Of a stretch of 64,000 bases of DNA, positions 9,175 to 20,045 are shown in pieces; within the stretch, counting starts at the first letter, position 1; each line of letters begins with the position of its first letter. The stretch lies in the NCBI RefSeq assembly GCF_034190915.1, contig NW_026947484.1, forward strand, positions 207,464,657-207,528,656, given 5' to 3'. The notes beneath the pieces were generated by a model. It ran no database searches and was not told the DNA's origin. It saw only the letters and a list, made by a program, of their open reading frames with translations. The DNA is from Cavia porcellus (lineage: Eukaryota; Chordata; Mammalia; Rodentia; Caviidae). The translations under genes were made by a program, and so were the position numbers.

Positions 9175-10775
9175 GCTCCTTTCAGAAGAAAGGCAGACTA
9201 AGGCTCTAAAACGAGCAACAAAAAGAAAGTTTTATTTGGAAGAAAGTACCAAGTAGCCTTACTTAAACCATGTGTTTATTGTAACAGGTGATTCACACTC
9301 TCCAAACCTGCTTTCTATAAAGTGTAGTAATCTGATGCCCTTGGAACCTTCAAAACTGCAAGCATCTGGCATTAAAAGACTAGTCTTTGTAGTTTTTTAA
9401 ATGAATAAGGAACATTAAGAACAGTAGCAATTAAAAGCCACCACTTCATCAAATTTGTCTGCACCAATAGCATCACTCTGACTGCTTAACCAAATCGCAG
9501 AAGCTAACAAGTTCTTTACTATACCTGAAAAGTAGTTTCTGCTTGCTGCTCTGGACATTTGTTGTTAACTTTTAGGAGACGCTCCAGTTCAAAAGGTGGC
9601 ATATGTTCTTCTCTTGGCTAGCACCACAACTAGATGAATTGATGAACTGGCAGAGGTTGTTGAGCCACAAAAGTTAGAGAGGATTAATGTGACCCAGGTT
9701 GACCACACTCATATTGACAAGGAAATAATGTATTTATACATGACACATTTTCAAGAGAATGGGACTTCTGTTGGCAACCAACAACACAGTTGTGCAATGA
9801 TTCAAGTCTTTGAAAGATTACATATCAGGAAAACGGAATTGGTCATTTTGTGTTGGTCCATGCACGGATATAGCAGCTGCAGCAGCTGACATGATGGACA
9901 ACTTTCTGGTTATATTATTTGGGTCAAAGAGATTACTTCTGAATGTAAGTCTACCCACTAAACCACTCAAGGAGAACTGTTAATTTATCTGGCTTATTCA
10001 CAAATGGCTCACAGATCCATTTTAGCCTGAATTTAATATCACTTGCAACATATCAGAAAACTACAAACCACCTTAAGGTACGTGGCTTTGACTCATGTCT
10101 CTTTGCATAGATCTTTAAAGAGAGAGATTCATAGCAGACATATCTTTCATACAGAGAAGTGAGATGTCTCCTTAAAGTTAGAACACTCATTTTGAGTTCA
10201 AAGAGTTTCTGGAGAGATTTCTTTTAAAGAATTACAACTGACAGCACATCTCAGTGAAACAGAGTGGATCACAAACTTTGCTAAGTTGTGTCACACACTC
10301 AGCTTGCTCAGCGATCTTCGTTTCTCACTTCAAGGGAAAATGAACACTGTGATCAAGTTGGCCAATTAAGGGGATATATTCAAAGCCAAGCTGAAATTTT
10401 GGAGGTGAGCAATTAATGCTAGAATATTTTATGTGTTTCAGTCATTACAAATAATTTTGAAACAAACTGACTGAGCCAGGGACTTCTTATTCCTAGTCAT
10501 GCCTGATCACCTATCACAGTTATCACAGTTTGTGAATCAGGCAGGTCAGTTGCCTTTTCTATGCTAGGAGAGAATGAAGTACTTGAAATTACAAAGAAAG
10601 GTGACCACAACAGAGTGCTTGAGAGAACTTAAAACTCCATATGTTCTGGATTAAGTCAAGATAGAATATCCCAATTTAACACTGAAGCACTTAAACTCCT
10701 ACATCCATTTCCAACATCTGGTCTTTGATATTTTCTGCATGGAGCAACAACCAAATTGAGATTATAGATATGTCA
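9175..10775 (+). pseudogene. Decayed hAT-transposase / ZBED5-like coding sequence
   Basis: Pieces of a ZBED5/SCAND3-like protein occur in the right order across 1.6 kb, in several frames with many stops. They are a BED-finger-like segment (IKCSNLMPLEPSKL, near 9,318-9,360); a catalytic-region segment (an Asp-Ile-Ala-rich block near 9,867-9,890, then VKEITSECKST at 9,923-9,955); an LRFSLQGKMNT segment followed by FKAKLKFWR (10,315-10,405); and the hAT C-terminal dimerisation region (IEYPNLTLK near 10,661-10,690). These proteins derive from hAT (Buster/Charlie) transposases. I cannot tell a processed pseudogene of a domesticated ZBED gene from a fossil transposon: no terminal inverted repeats or poly(A) tail were recognised. 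The longest open piece is about 66 codons (9,689-9,889). Confidence 0.6.
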
Positions 10776-13020
10776 TAAGGAACATCTCAGGATGTGTTTC
10801 CTGTTACCTTAGATGGGATCATGCATATAGTTTCTGTGTTATAGTAAGCTATAGAATTATTTCATTATATGTTACACTTAATAGCAATAGAAACAATGTG
10901 CCTAACAAATGTAATGCATTTTAATTGTTTTTGAAACCACTCCCTCATCCAATCCATAAAAAAAATTGCTTTCCACAAAATGGATTTGTGGAAGGTGATA
11001 CCTTCCAAAAGTTTTGTGATACCAAAAACATTTGGAGACTTCTGATATATATAATAATTAATTTCAATCAGTTTCACTGGTATCTTAAACTTATGCTTAC
11101 ATTTAACTAAATTTTTATAAAGTATTTTGGAAAAGTAAATATTTTGAGTTATTTTACTTTGAGACACATATCCAGGTTTGTAAGATACCTTATTTTTTGC
11201 TGCTAATTATTGCTACTAGCTGTTCATATCCAAGAGATGCTAAATCAGCTTATCTGTAGATAGACAGAATCAACCTAAATCCTGGAAAATTATTAAGTAA
11301 TGTTAAAGCAGTTTGACTTTATCATAATTTTTCCCAGATGTCTTGATTAATAAAGATTCTGTGCCTGTCACAATTAATCATCTATTTGATGGCATTAAGA
11401 GTTTCTTGGAGAGGTAAGTGGCTCATGGAAGCACTGTATTCCTCAGTGGATTAACCTGCTGATATCCATAGCTGACTATAGTATTAAAGGAAGGACACAG
11501 ATGGAGTGAAGAAATGGAAAGAAATGGAAGAAATGGAAAAGGACACACCTTGGAGGTATCTCTGTTGTTGGAACTCTTACCCTGTGAGCTGCTACAATGC
11601 TTCCATAAAGTGAACATTTTCACTACAATGTCTTTGCCTTGAAACAAGATTTTAATGTGCTTAATTCCTGTAGCAGAGGCTAATTAAACCTCTCTGTCTT
11701 TAATTCACAGACATTGAAATATTTTGTGCCAGACTCTAACACAGATTCAGAGGTTCTGATAAAGAAGTAACATTAAAAGGTCCCTAAAAAGAATGTGTTT
11801 GGCCCCCTTGACATCACTGTGAGTGAGTAACGTTTTTACCATTCCACATCCAAGGAATTTCCTACACAGAACAAGAAACTATGGAATGTACCAATAAATT
11901 TCTCCTTCTTTTGTGTGGCAATCAGCCATGAATTAATGCTCCCTCTTAATGCTGGACAAATTGTTAGCTAACAGATAAAACTGAAAAATTTATCATAGGT
12001 ATAATATTTTCCTTATTACTAATATATAAGCAGCACAAATTTTTCAGAATATAGTTTTATATGATCAAATGCTTTGGAATGTTTTATAAAATGCACAGAG
12101 AGGAAATTAGAATAGAAGTAATTATTTTAGAATGGTAATATTACTTCCTGAAATAATATCTTCTAATTAGTAGGCTACAGGTGAATATTTAGCACATTTG
12201 AAAGCAAGCTGACAATGTTTGCAAACACTGAATTCTTTGTATAATTTAGTTGAGCAAATTGAGACTACAAATTATAACAAATTGTGCAGAATTTTAATGT
12301 TAGTGAAAATGTTTATAAACATTACGTTAAAAAGAAATTTATAAGCTACCAACCACTCAAAATTTTACTATTGAATAGAACATAAAAGATGAGTTGATTA
12401 AAAAACAAGCATTTGAAGAATTAGAGTGAAATCACTCCATTCTATAAGTAAAGACAATGTTTACATGATTTCCTAATAAAACAGAAAAACAAGCTTCTAT
12501 TTCACATTCACTTTTAAGCATATAAATTTGGGAAAACACTCAGTGGTCTCATTTATCCTAATATTGAAATAAATATAATGTTATACATCAATTATGCTCA
12601 TGTCAAAATCTTGTCAATAAAATATAAACATAGTTATATAAAAATATAACTCTAACGCATGACCTTATTTAAATATATCAAAATATAGCATATATTTGCC
12701 CATTGAAATTTTGCATTTTTTTTTACTAAGACCTACTAACTTTACCCATAACTTCCTTTGGTAATCAGATACCTGATGTATGTCCTGAAATAAAACCCGA
12801 GTTTCTCATCACCTAATTGTTATCAGTTGAATTGTGCCTTTCTTACCGGTGTTGGCTCCCTTTAAAAATAAGGAATGTGTCAAACTAAGTTTTCAAGACC
12901 ATATTATTTTTGATGAATATGTCCTGCACCCTTGGTGACAGAAAAGGAGTAAAAAAAAAACTTAGAAGAGTTGAATAGAAAGGGAAGAAATGGAAAAGGA
13001 CAAAATAAAAACTATTAATT
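10776..13020. other. No gene seen; AT-rich intergenic DNA
   Basis: The sequence is strongly AT-rich, especially 11,990-12,720. Open frames are short and lack recognisable motifs. There is a purine-rich GAAATGGAA run near 11,505-11,545 and an A10 run near 12,950. Confidence 0.4.
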
Positions 13021-15372
13021 TAATCAATCCTGGGAACTGAGTGGCCATATGTGAGTGTCCATGCACCATCTTGAGCCCTGGGAGTTTGGTATCACCACTC
13101 CCACAAGCCAAGGAACTTACCAACTTCCTGCCACACTTGAACAGCTCCGCAGGTCTTGGGCCTGCCTGCACCCTCAATTTTAGAAACTGGGTGGCCAGAG
13201 GTGAGTGTCCCTGCACCATCCAGAGCCCCAGGAATTTAAGATCATCACTCCCACCAGTCAAGGAACTTCCAAGCTTCCTGCCACACTTGACTAGCTCTGC
13301 AGGTCTTGGGCCTGGCTGCGCCATCTGCAGTGACTCTACCTCAATCCAGGGAACAGGGTGGTTGGACACCAAGGAGCTAAGGGCAGAGAAGACAATACCC
13401 AAAAGATCAAGAAGAAGACTTAGAACAACACTTGAAACAGGGAAATATAGGAAAATGACAAAACGAAAGACAAAACCACAAACTCAAATTTCTAGACAAT
13501 CCTAAGAAACCTTAGGAGCTATGTACATAGAAGAAAATATATGCCATACACCTGAAATACCTGAAATAATAGCAACTGAAATAAAGAAGCAACCCTGGGA
13601 AGCTTTAAAGGAATTCAAATTAGAAATAATCACTCAGGTAAAAGAAGAAATGATAAAAATAATGAAAGAGATGCTGGAGACATCTAAAGAAGGCACAGTT
13701 AAAATTAGAGGAACAAAATAAAATGATAGAGTCTCTGAATGAGCAATATAAGCAACAAACAAAATACATAAAGCAAATGCAAAGAGATATAAAGGAAATC
13801 AAAAATTTCATTAAAAGTTGTAAAAACTGCCTCAATGAAAGCGAAGATAGAATTTCAGATCTCAAAGACAGGATTGCAACTAGTGATTAGGAAAAGAAAG
13901 ATCTTTTAAAAATAGCAAAGACTCAGGAAATAACAATTCCACAGCTGCAAGATGATGTAAAGAAAAACAATGTAAGACTGATAGGGATAAATGAAAAAGA
14001 AGAGGGGAACATAAATGAAGTCAAGAGGATATTTAGAGAAGTAATAGCTGAAAATTTCCCAAACATGAGAATGGAAACTGACATCAGGATCACTGAAGCA
14101 TATATAATTCCAAATAGCCATAACCAAAATAAACCTACACCAGACATATAATAATCACCATCCCAGAAACCAGCATAAGAATAGAATGTTAAAAAATGTC
14201 AGAGAGAAAAGACAGATCACCCACAAAGGAAAACCTATTAGAATCACAGCAGACTTCTCAGCACTAACAATAAAGTCAAGAAGAGCATGGAGTGAAGTAT
14301 TTCAGATCCTAAAGGAAAATGATTTCAAACCTAGACTGATATACCCTTCAGAACTGTCCTTCAAAAAGGATGGAGAAATAAGGTACTTCCACGACAAAGA
14401 ACAGCTGAAGAGCTTCATTACCACCCAGTCGACCCTGCAAAGAATACTGAAAGATAGTTTAGGTACACTTAGGAAAAAACCACTAAAAAAAGCAGACAAT
14501 TAAACAGAACAGAAAGATAAAGATGCAACAGTAGAAAGATAACATGTCAACAATAATCCAATATATAACTGCTATAACTATTAATTTAAATGGTCTCAAT
14601 GCATCAACTAAAAGAAACAGACTGGCAGAATGGATCAAGAAACAACATCCAACCACACGCCATCTACAAGAAAGCCATTTAATGCAAAAGGATACTCACA
14701 GACTGAAAGTCAAACAATGGAAAACAATACTTCATGCAACAGGAACACCCCCCAAAAGCAGCAGTAGCTATTCTGTTTGCAGACAATGTGAGCTTCAAAC
14801 CTAAAATGATCAGAAGAGAAAAAGAAGGTCATTATACACTAGTGAGGGGAAAGCTTCATGAGCAAGAGATAACAATCTTAAATATATTTTCACCAAATTC
14901 CAGAGCACCCAGTTATATAAAGTAAGTATTAATAGAAATCAAAAACCAAATTAAAAATTAACAAAACTACAATTAAAATGGGAGACCTTAACAGACCAAG
15001 GGACAGATCAACCAAACAGAAAATCAGCAAAGAAATAACAGAACTGAAGCTCACCTGTGAACAAATGGACTTGATAGACATATACAGAGTGTTCCATCCA
15101 ACATCAGAATACACATTCTTTTCAGCAGTACATGGGACATTCTCTAAAATACACCATGTACTAGTCTACAGAACATATTTAAATAAATGCAAAAAACTTG
15201 ACATTATCCCTTGCACGTTATTGGATGATAGGATCATGAAATTAGAAAATAATGATAAAAGATACTGCAAAAATCCCACAAACACATGGAAACTGAATAA
15301 CACACTCATGAGTAATCGGTGGATCACAGGGAAAACTGAGGAAAATTAAACAATGCCTACAAGCAAACAAAA
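13021..15372 (+). mobile_element. L1 (copy A): 5'UTR monomers, broken ORF1, start of ORF2; truncated
   Basis: The element begins with two to three GC-rich direct repeats of about 150-170 bases (starts near 13,034, 13,183 and 13,351), the monomer-type 5'UTR. ORF1 homology runs from about 13,521 (MYIEENICH) to a stop at 14,501-14,503, with frame breaks near 13,720, 13,890 and 14,150. ORF2 starts at 14,544 (endonuclease domain, ITINLNGLNAS, then a Glu within the NIFSPN/QESHL region) with a frameshift near 14,750. Copy A ends near 15,372, about 830 bases into ORF2, where sequence of the opposite orientation begins. Confidence 0.88.
13521..14503 (+). pseudogene. L1 ORF1p remnant (copy A)
   Basis: It is a trimeric RNA-binding coiled-coil protein in life. 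The C-terminal 105 residues are open (14,186-14,503) and contain the conserved C-terminal domain ([20 protein letters not shown]). The N-terminal coiled coil is split between frames. It closely resembles the intact ORF1 at 36,215-37,201, so both belong to related L1 lineages. Confidence 0.8.
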
Positions 15373-15374
15373 AT

Positions 15375-16350
15375 ACTGCCTCATTTCTGTTGAGCTCTTA
15401 CTCTGTCAGTAGCTGTCAGTTTGTCTTCTTCACTTTGTTCTCTGCTCCATTAGTTGTGGCCTCCACTATTTCTGGATTCTTTGTATTTTTCTTTTTTTAG
15501 AATATCTTGCAATACTCTCTGTAGAGTTGAATTGGTGGTTGCAAATTCCCCCAGTTCCTCTTTATCCTGGAAGCACCTTGTTTTTCCATCAATTTCCAGG
15601 GACAGTTGTGCAGGATATCTCAATCTTGGCTGGAGATTATTATCTTTCAAAGCTTGAATTATTTCCCCCCACGCTCTTCGTGATTTGATGGTTTGTGCCG
15701 AGAAATCTGCTGTAATTCTGATGGGTGTTCCCTTGTAAGTGGTCTGTTTCTTGTCTCTTACAGCTTTTAATATTCTGTTCTTGTATTGAATTTCTGGAAT
15801 TTTGATTATTATATGCCTGGGTGTTGCTCTGTTTGGGTTGTAGGTAGCTTGGGTCCTGTATGCCTCATACATCTGAGTATCTTTACCTTTTGCTAAATTA
15901 GGAAAATTCTCCTGGATTATTTCTGTGAGTAGCTTTTGTAGTTCACTTGTTTGTGTCCCTACTTCTTCTTTTATGTTCTTAATCCTTAAGTTATGGATCC
16001 TCTTATCATCTTCTTGTCTTCGTATTATTGCTGTTTGTTTCTTTGTTATTTTTAAGAAGTTTTTCATTTCATTCTCCCATATTACAAGTCTGCCCTCCAG
16101 TTCAGATAGTCTGTCCTTAGTTTCTTTCAAGGTGTTATGCCAGTCTTCTATAGACTTCTTAGTATCTTGGTAGTCCCTTTGAACCTGCTTCACGTATTCT
16201 ATGCTTTCTCTGTTTTTCCATCAAACAATTCTCCCCTTTTTTTCTGTTCTTCCATTCCACCGCCTGTTTTTTCTTGGGTGGTACTTAGCATTTCTCTAAC
16301 TATTCTGCATACTTCTAGCTTCAGGTCGTTGATAACTTCATTCCTGAATT
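15375..16350 (-). mobile_element. L1 fragment (copy C) with a divergent ORF1
   Basis: On the minus strand 16,193-15,450 encodes 247 residues of ORF1 in one frame: coiled coil first, then an RRM-like segment (RIHNLRIKNIKEE), then the C-terminal domain ([19 protein letters not shown]). A further N-terminal stretch up to about 16,350 continues in other frames (KFRNEVINDLKLE). Its sequence differs clearly from ORF1 of copies A, B and the full-length element; its ENFPNLA and ATPRHIIIKIPEI blocks are closer to the classic L1 form. It is therefore a separate, probably older L1 lineage. It ends abruptly at about 15,375, next to copy A. Confidence 0.8.
15450..16193 (-). pseudogene. L1 ORF1p, N-terminally truncated (copy C)
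   Basis: 247 codons are open from the ATG at 16,191-16,193. The coiled coil (heptad-like EDWHNTLKETKDRLSELEGR), RNA-recognition and C-terminal domains are all present, but the usual first 80 or so residues lie out of frame upstream. The whole RNA-binding half is uninterrupted, which is notable beside the heavily broken copies on each side. The full-length family size is about 330 residues. Confidence 0.8.
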
Positions 16351-16389
16351 TTGGGTGTCTTCCGTGAAGAGTATCATGTCTTCCACAAA

Positions 16390-18485
16390 TAATAATAATT
16401 TAACTTATTCTTTTCCTGTCTTTACCACTTTTATTTCTCTCTCTTATCTATTTGCTCTGGCTAGTATTTCCAGTACTATATGAAATATGAGCAATCATAA
16501 GGGAAATCCTTGTCTTGTTCCTGATTTTAAGGTAAAGGCCTTCAGTTTGTGGCCATTTAGTATGATAATGGCTGTGGGTATGTCATAGATGGCTTTTATC
16601 ATATTGAGGCAAAGACCATCTATTCCAATTTTCTGTGAAGTTCTTATCATAAGTGAATGTTGAACCTTATCAAAAGTTTTTCTGCATTTATAGAAACGAT
16701 TATGTGATTCTTACTTTTGGTTTTATTGATATGGTGCATTACACTTTTTGATTTATGTATGCTGAACCATCTTTGCATGCCTGGGATGAATCCCCCTTTG
16801 TCATGCTGTATAATCTTCTCAATGATTTCCTGCATCCTATTTGCCAGTATTTTATTGAGGATATTTGCATCTGTGTTCATTTTGGAGATTGGCCTGTAGT
16901 TCTCTTTTGCAATTGGTTCTTTCTCAGGCATTGGTACTAGACTAATATTTGCTTCCAGGAATGACTTAGGAAGAAGGATTTCTTAGCTTTCAGTTTTACT
17001 GAAGATTTTGAGGAGTGTTGACATTAAGTCTTCTTTGTATTTCTTGTAGAATTCAACAGTGAATCGGTCTGGGCCTGGGCTCTTCTTTGTAGGTAAGGAC
17101 TTAATTTTATTTTTAATTTAATTAATATAATTTGGGTTATTCAGCAGTTTTACATCCTCTTGACCTAGATTTGGTACTTCATATGTTTCTAGGAATCTGT
17201 CTGTTTCTTCTGTGTTATCAAACCTTTGAGAGTAGAGGTTTTCAAAATAGGTGTTGATGATCTTCTGTATTTCTACAAGTCTGTAGTGATTTTGGCTTTT
17301 TCATTCCTTATTGCATGAATTTGAGATTTTTCTTCCATTTTTTATTAAGGTTGGCTAGAAGCTTATCAATTTTATATATACTTTCAAACAACCAACTCTT
17401 TGATTCATTGATTCTCTGGATTGTTTTCTTAGTCTCTATTGCATTAATTTCTGCTCTGATTTTTATAATTTTCCTCCTTTCTTTTGGCTTAAGGGTTTGA
17501 CATGCTGTTCTTTTTCTAGATGTTTGAGGAGTAGCATGAGGTTGTTTGTATTCATTCTGTTTTCCTGATGTGGGAACTCAGTGCAATAAATTTCCTCTGT
17601 GGACAACTTTCATTGCACCCCACAGATTCTGGTAAGTTCTATTTGTATTTTCATTTGCTTGTAGGTATTGTTTAATTTCTTCTTCAATATTCCCTGTGAC
17701 CCACTGATTACTCAAGAGTATGTTATTTAGTTTTCATGTGTTTGTGGGAATTTTGCAGCATCTTTATTATTAGTTTCTAATTTCATGATGCTATGATCTG
17801 ATAACATGCAAGGGATAATATCAAGTTTCTTGCATTTGTTTAAATATGTTTTGTAGGCTAGTATATGATGTATTTTAGAAAATGTCTCATGTACTGCTGA
17901 GAAGAATGTGTATTCTGATGTTGTTGGATGGAACACTCTGTATATGTCTATCAAGTTCATTTGTTCACAGGTGAGATTTGGTTCTGTTATTTCTTTGCTG
18001 ATTTTCTGTCTTTGTTTATCTGTCCCTTGGTGTCAATGGTGTGTTAAGGTCTCCTGTTATAATTGTGTTTTTGTTAATTTGGTTTTTCATCTCTATTAAT
18101 ACTTCCTCTATGTAACTTGTTGCTCTAGCATTTGGTGCATATATATTTAAGCTTGTTATATCTTCCTCTTGAAGTTTTCCCCTGATTAGTATGTAATGAC
18201 CTTCTTTATCTCTCCTGATCATTATCGGTTTGAGGTTTACATTGTCTGCAAACAGAATACCTACTGCCGCTTTTTGGGGTGTTCTTGTTGCATGAGGTAT
18301 TGTTTTTCATCGTTTGACTTTCAGTCTGTGAATATCATTTTTCACTAGATTGATTTCTTGTAGACAGCATATGGTTGGATGTTGTTTCTTGATCCATTCT
18401 GCCACTCTGTTTCTTTTAATTGGTGCATTGAGACTATTTAAATTAATGGCTATAACTGTTTTATATTGGTTTATTGTTGACATAT
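16390..18485 (-). pseudogene. L1 ORF2p remnant (copy B)
   Basis: The endonuclease and most of the reverse transcriptase are recognisable but fragmented (open pieces at 18,222-18,016, 17,960-17,727 and 16,931-16,647). The Y-to-H-like changes and stops show a long-inactive copy. The C-terminal third is absent. Confidence 0.75.
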
Positions 18486-18489
18486 TATC

Positions 18490-19520
18490 TTTCTACTGTT
18501 GCATCTTTATCTTTCCATTCTGTTTAATTGTCTGCTTTCTTAGTGGTTTTTTCCTAAGTGTATCTAAACTATCTTTCAATATTCTTTGCAGGGTTGACTT
18601 GGTGATAATGAAATTCTTCAGCTGTACTTTGTCGTAGAAGTACCTTATTTCTCCAACCTGTTTGAAGGACAGTTTTTCAGGATACATCAGTCTAGGTTGG
18701 AAATCATTTTCCTTTAGAATCTGGAACACTTCACTCCATGCTCTTCTTGACTTTATTGTTTGTGCTGAGAAGTCTGCTGTGATTCTGATAGGTTTTCCTT
18801 TATGGGTGATCTGTCATTTATCTCTAACACCTTTTAACATTCTATTCTTATGTTGGGTTTCTGGGATGATGATTACTATATGTCTGGTGTGGTTTTATTT
18901 TGGTTACGGCTAGTTGGAATTCTATACGCTTCACTGATCCTGATTTCAGTTTCCATCCTCCTGTTTTGGAAATTTTCAACTATTTCTTCTCTAAATATCT
19001 TTTTGACCTCCTTTATGTTGTCCTCTTCTTTTTCCTCTTCTTTTATCCCTGTCAATCTTATGTTGGTTTTCTTTGCATCATCTTGCACCTTTTGAATTTT
19101 TATTTCCTGAATCCTTGTTGTTTTTAAAAGATCTTTCCTTTCCTGATCACCAGCTGCAGTCTGGTCTTTGAGGTCTGAAATTCTATCTTCACTTTCTTGA
19201 GGCAGTTTTTACAACTTTCAATTGAATTTTTGTTTTCCTCTGTATCTCTTTGCATCTGCTTTATGTATTCTGTTTGTTCCTTATATTGTTTATCCAGGGG
19301 TTCTTCCTTTTCCTTTGGTTCCTCCATATTTTTAACTGTGTCTTCTTTAGATATATTCAAATTCTCTTTCATTTCTTTTATCATTTCTTCTTTTACCTGG
19401 GAGATTATTTTGAGTTTGAAATCCTTTAAAGCTTCTCACTGTTGCTTCTTTATTTCAGTTGCTATTATTTCAGGTATTTAAGGTATATGGCATACATTTT
19501 CTTCTATGTACATAACTCCT
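18490..19520 (-). pseudogene. L1 ORF1p remnant (copy B)
   Basis: ORF1 is split over at least three frames: 19,384-19,124 (coiled coil), 19,088-18,876 (RRM region) and 18,729-18,493 (C-terminal domain). The C-terminal stretch [19 protein letters not shown] is close to that of copy A and of the full-length element, supporting common descent. Confidence 0.75.
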
Positions 19521-20045
19521 AAGGTTTCTTTGGATGGGCTGGAGGTTTGAGTTTTTATTTTGGTCTTTCATTATGTCATTTTCCTATATTTCTGTGTTTC
19601 AGTGTTATTCCAAGGCTTCCCCTTACGTGTCTGTTGGAAACCTCTTCTATGCCCTCATCTCCTGGGTCTCTTTAAATCCAGTTCCCAGGCTTTAGAGAGG
19701 TTTCCTGGGGGTGCAGCAGGCAGGCCCAAGCCCTGTGCAGCCAGTGGAGTAGGGCAGGAAGCTGTGAAGTTCCTGGCTTGTGGGAGCAGTGATCCCAAAC
19801 TCCCAGGCTCTGGTTGGTGCATGGACACTCACTCAGGCCACCCAGTTTCCAGAATTGAGGTTACAGGGAGGCACAAATCCCTGGAGCCAGCTGAGCAAGG
19901 CAGGAAGCCAGAAAGTTGGTGCAGGTAGGCCCAAGAACTGTTAAGCTGGTGTATTGCAGCAGGAAGCCATCAAGTTCCTGGTTGGCAGGAGCAAGTATGT
20001 TAAACTCCAGGGGCTTGGGGGATTGTGTGGGGACACTCTTCATTG

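Larger units (their letters stand above)
16351..20045 (-). mobile_element. L1 (copy B): 5'UTR monomers, ORF1, ORF2 to the RT active site
   Basis: Reading the minus strand from 20,045: GC-rich 5'UTR monomers (about 19,680-20,045), ORF1 (about 19,520-18,500) and ORF2 from near 18,480. The endonuclease (SDHSIMKLE at about 17,780, NIYAPN at about 18,140) and reverse transcriptase follow. The element stops just after the RT metal-binding block, which reads FVEDMIL near 16,365-16,395 instead of FADDMIL. Many frameshifts and stops break both ORFs. It is oriented opposite to copy A and shares the same 5' architecture. Confidence 0.85.

Noticed and set aside
13041..13505. 154-codon open frame overlapping a 146-codon frame on the other strand
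   Set aside because: Both lie in the GC-rich 5'UTR monomers of L1 copy A; repeat composition explains the openness.
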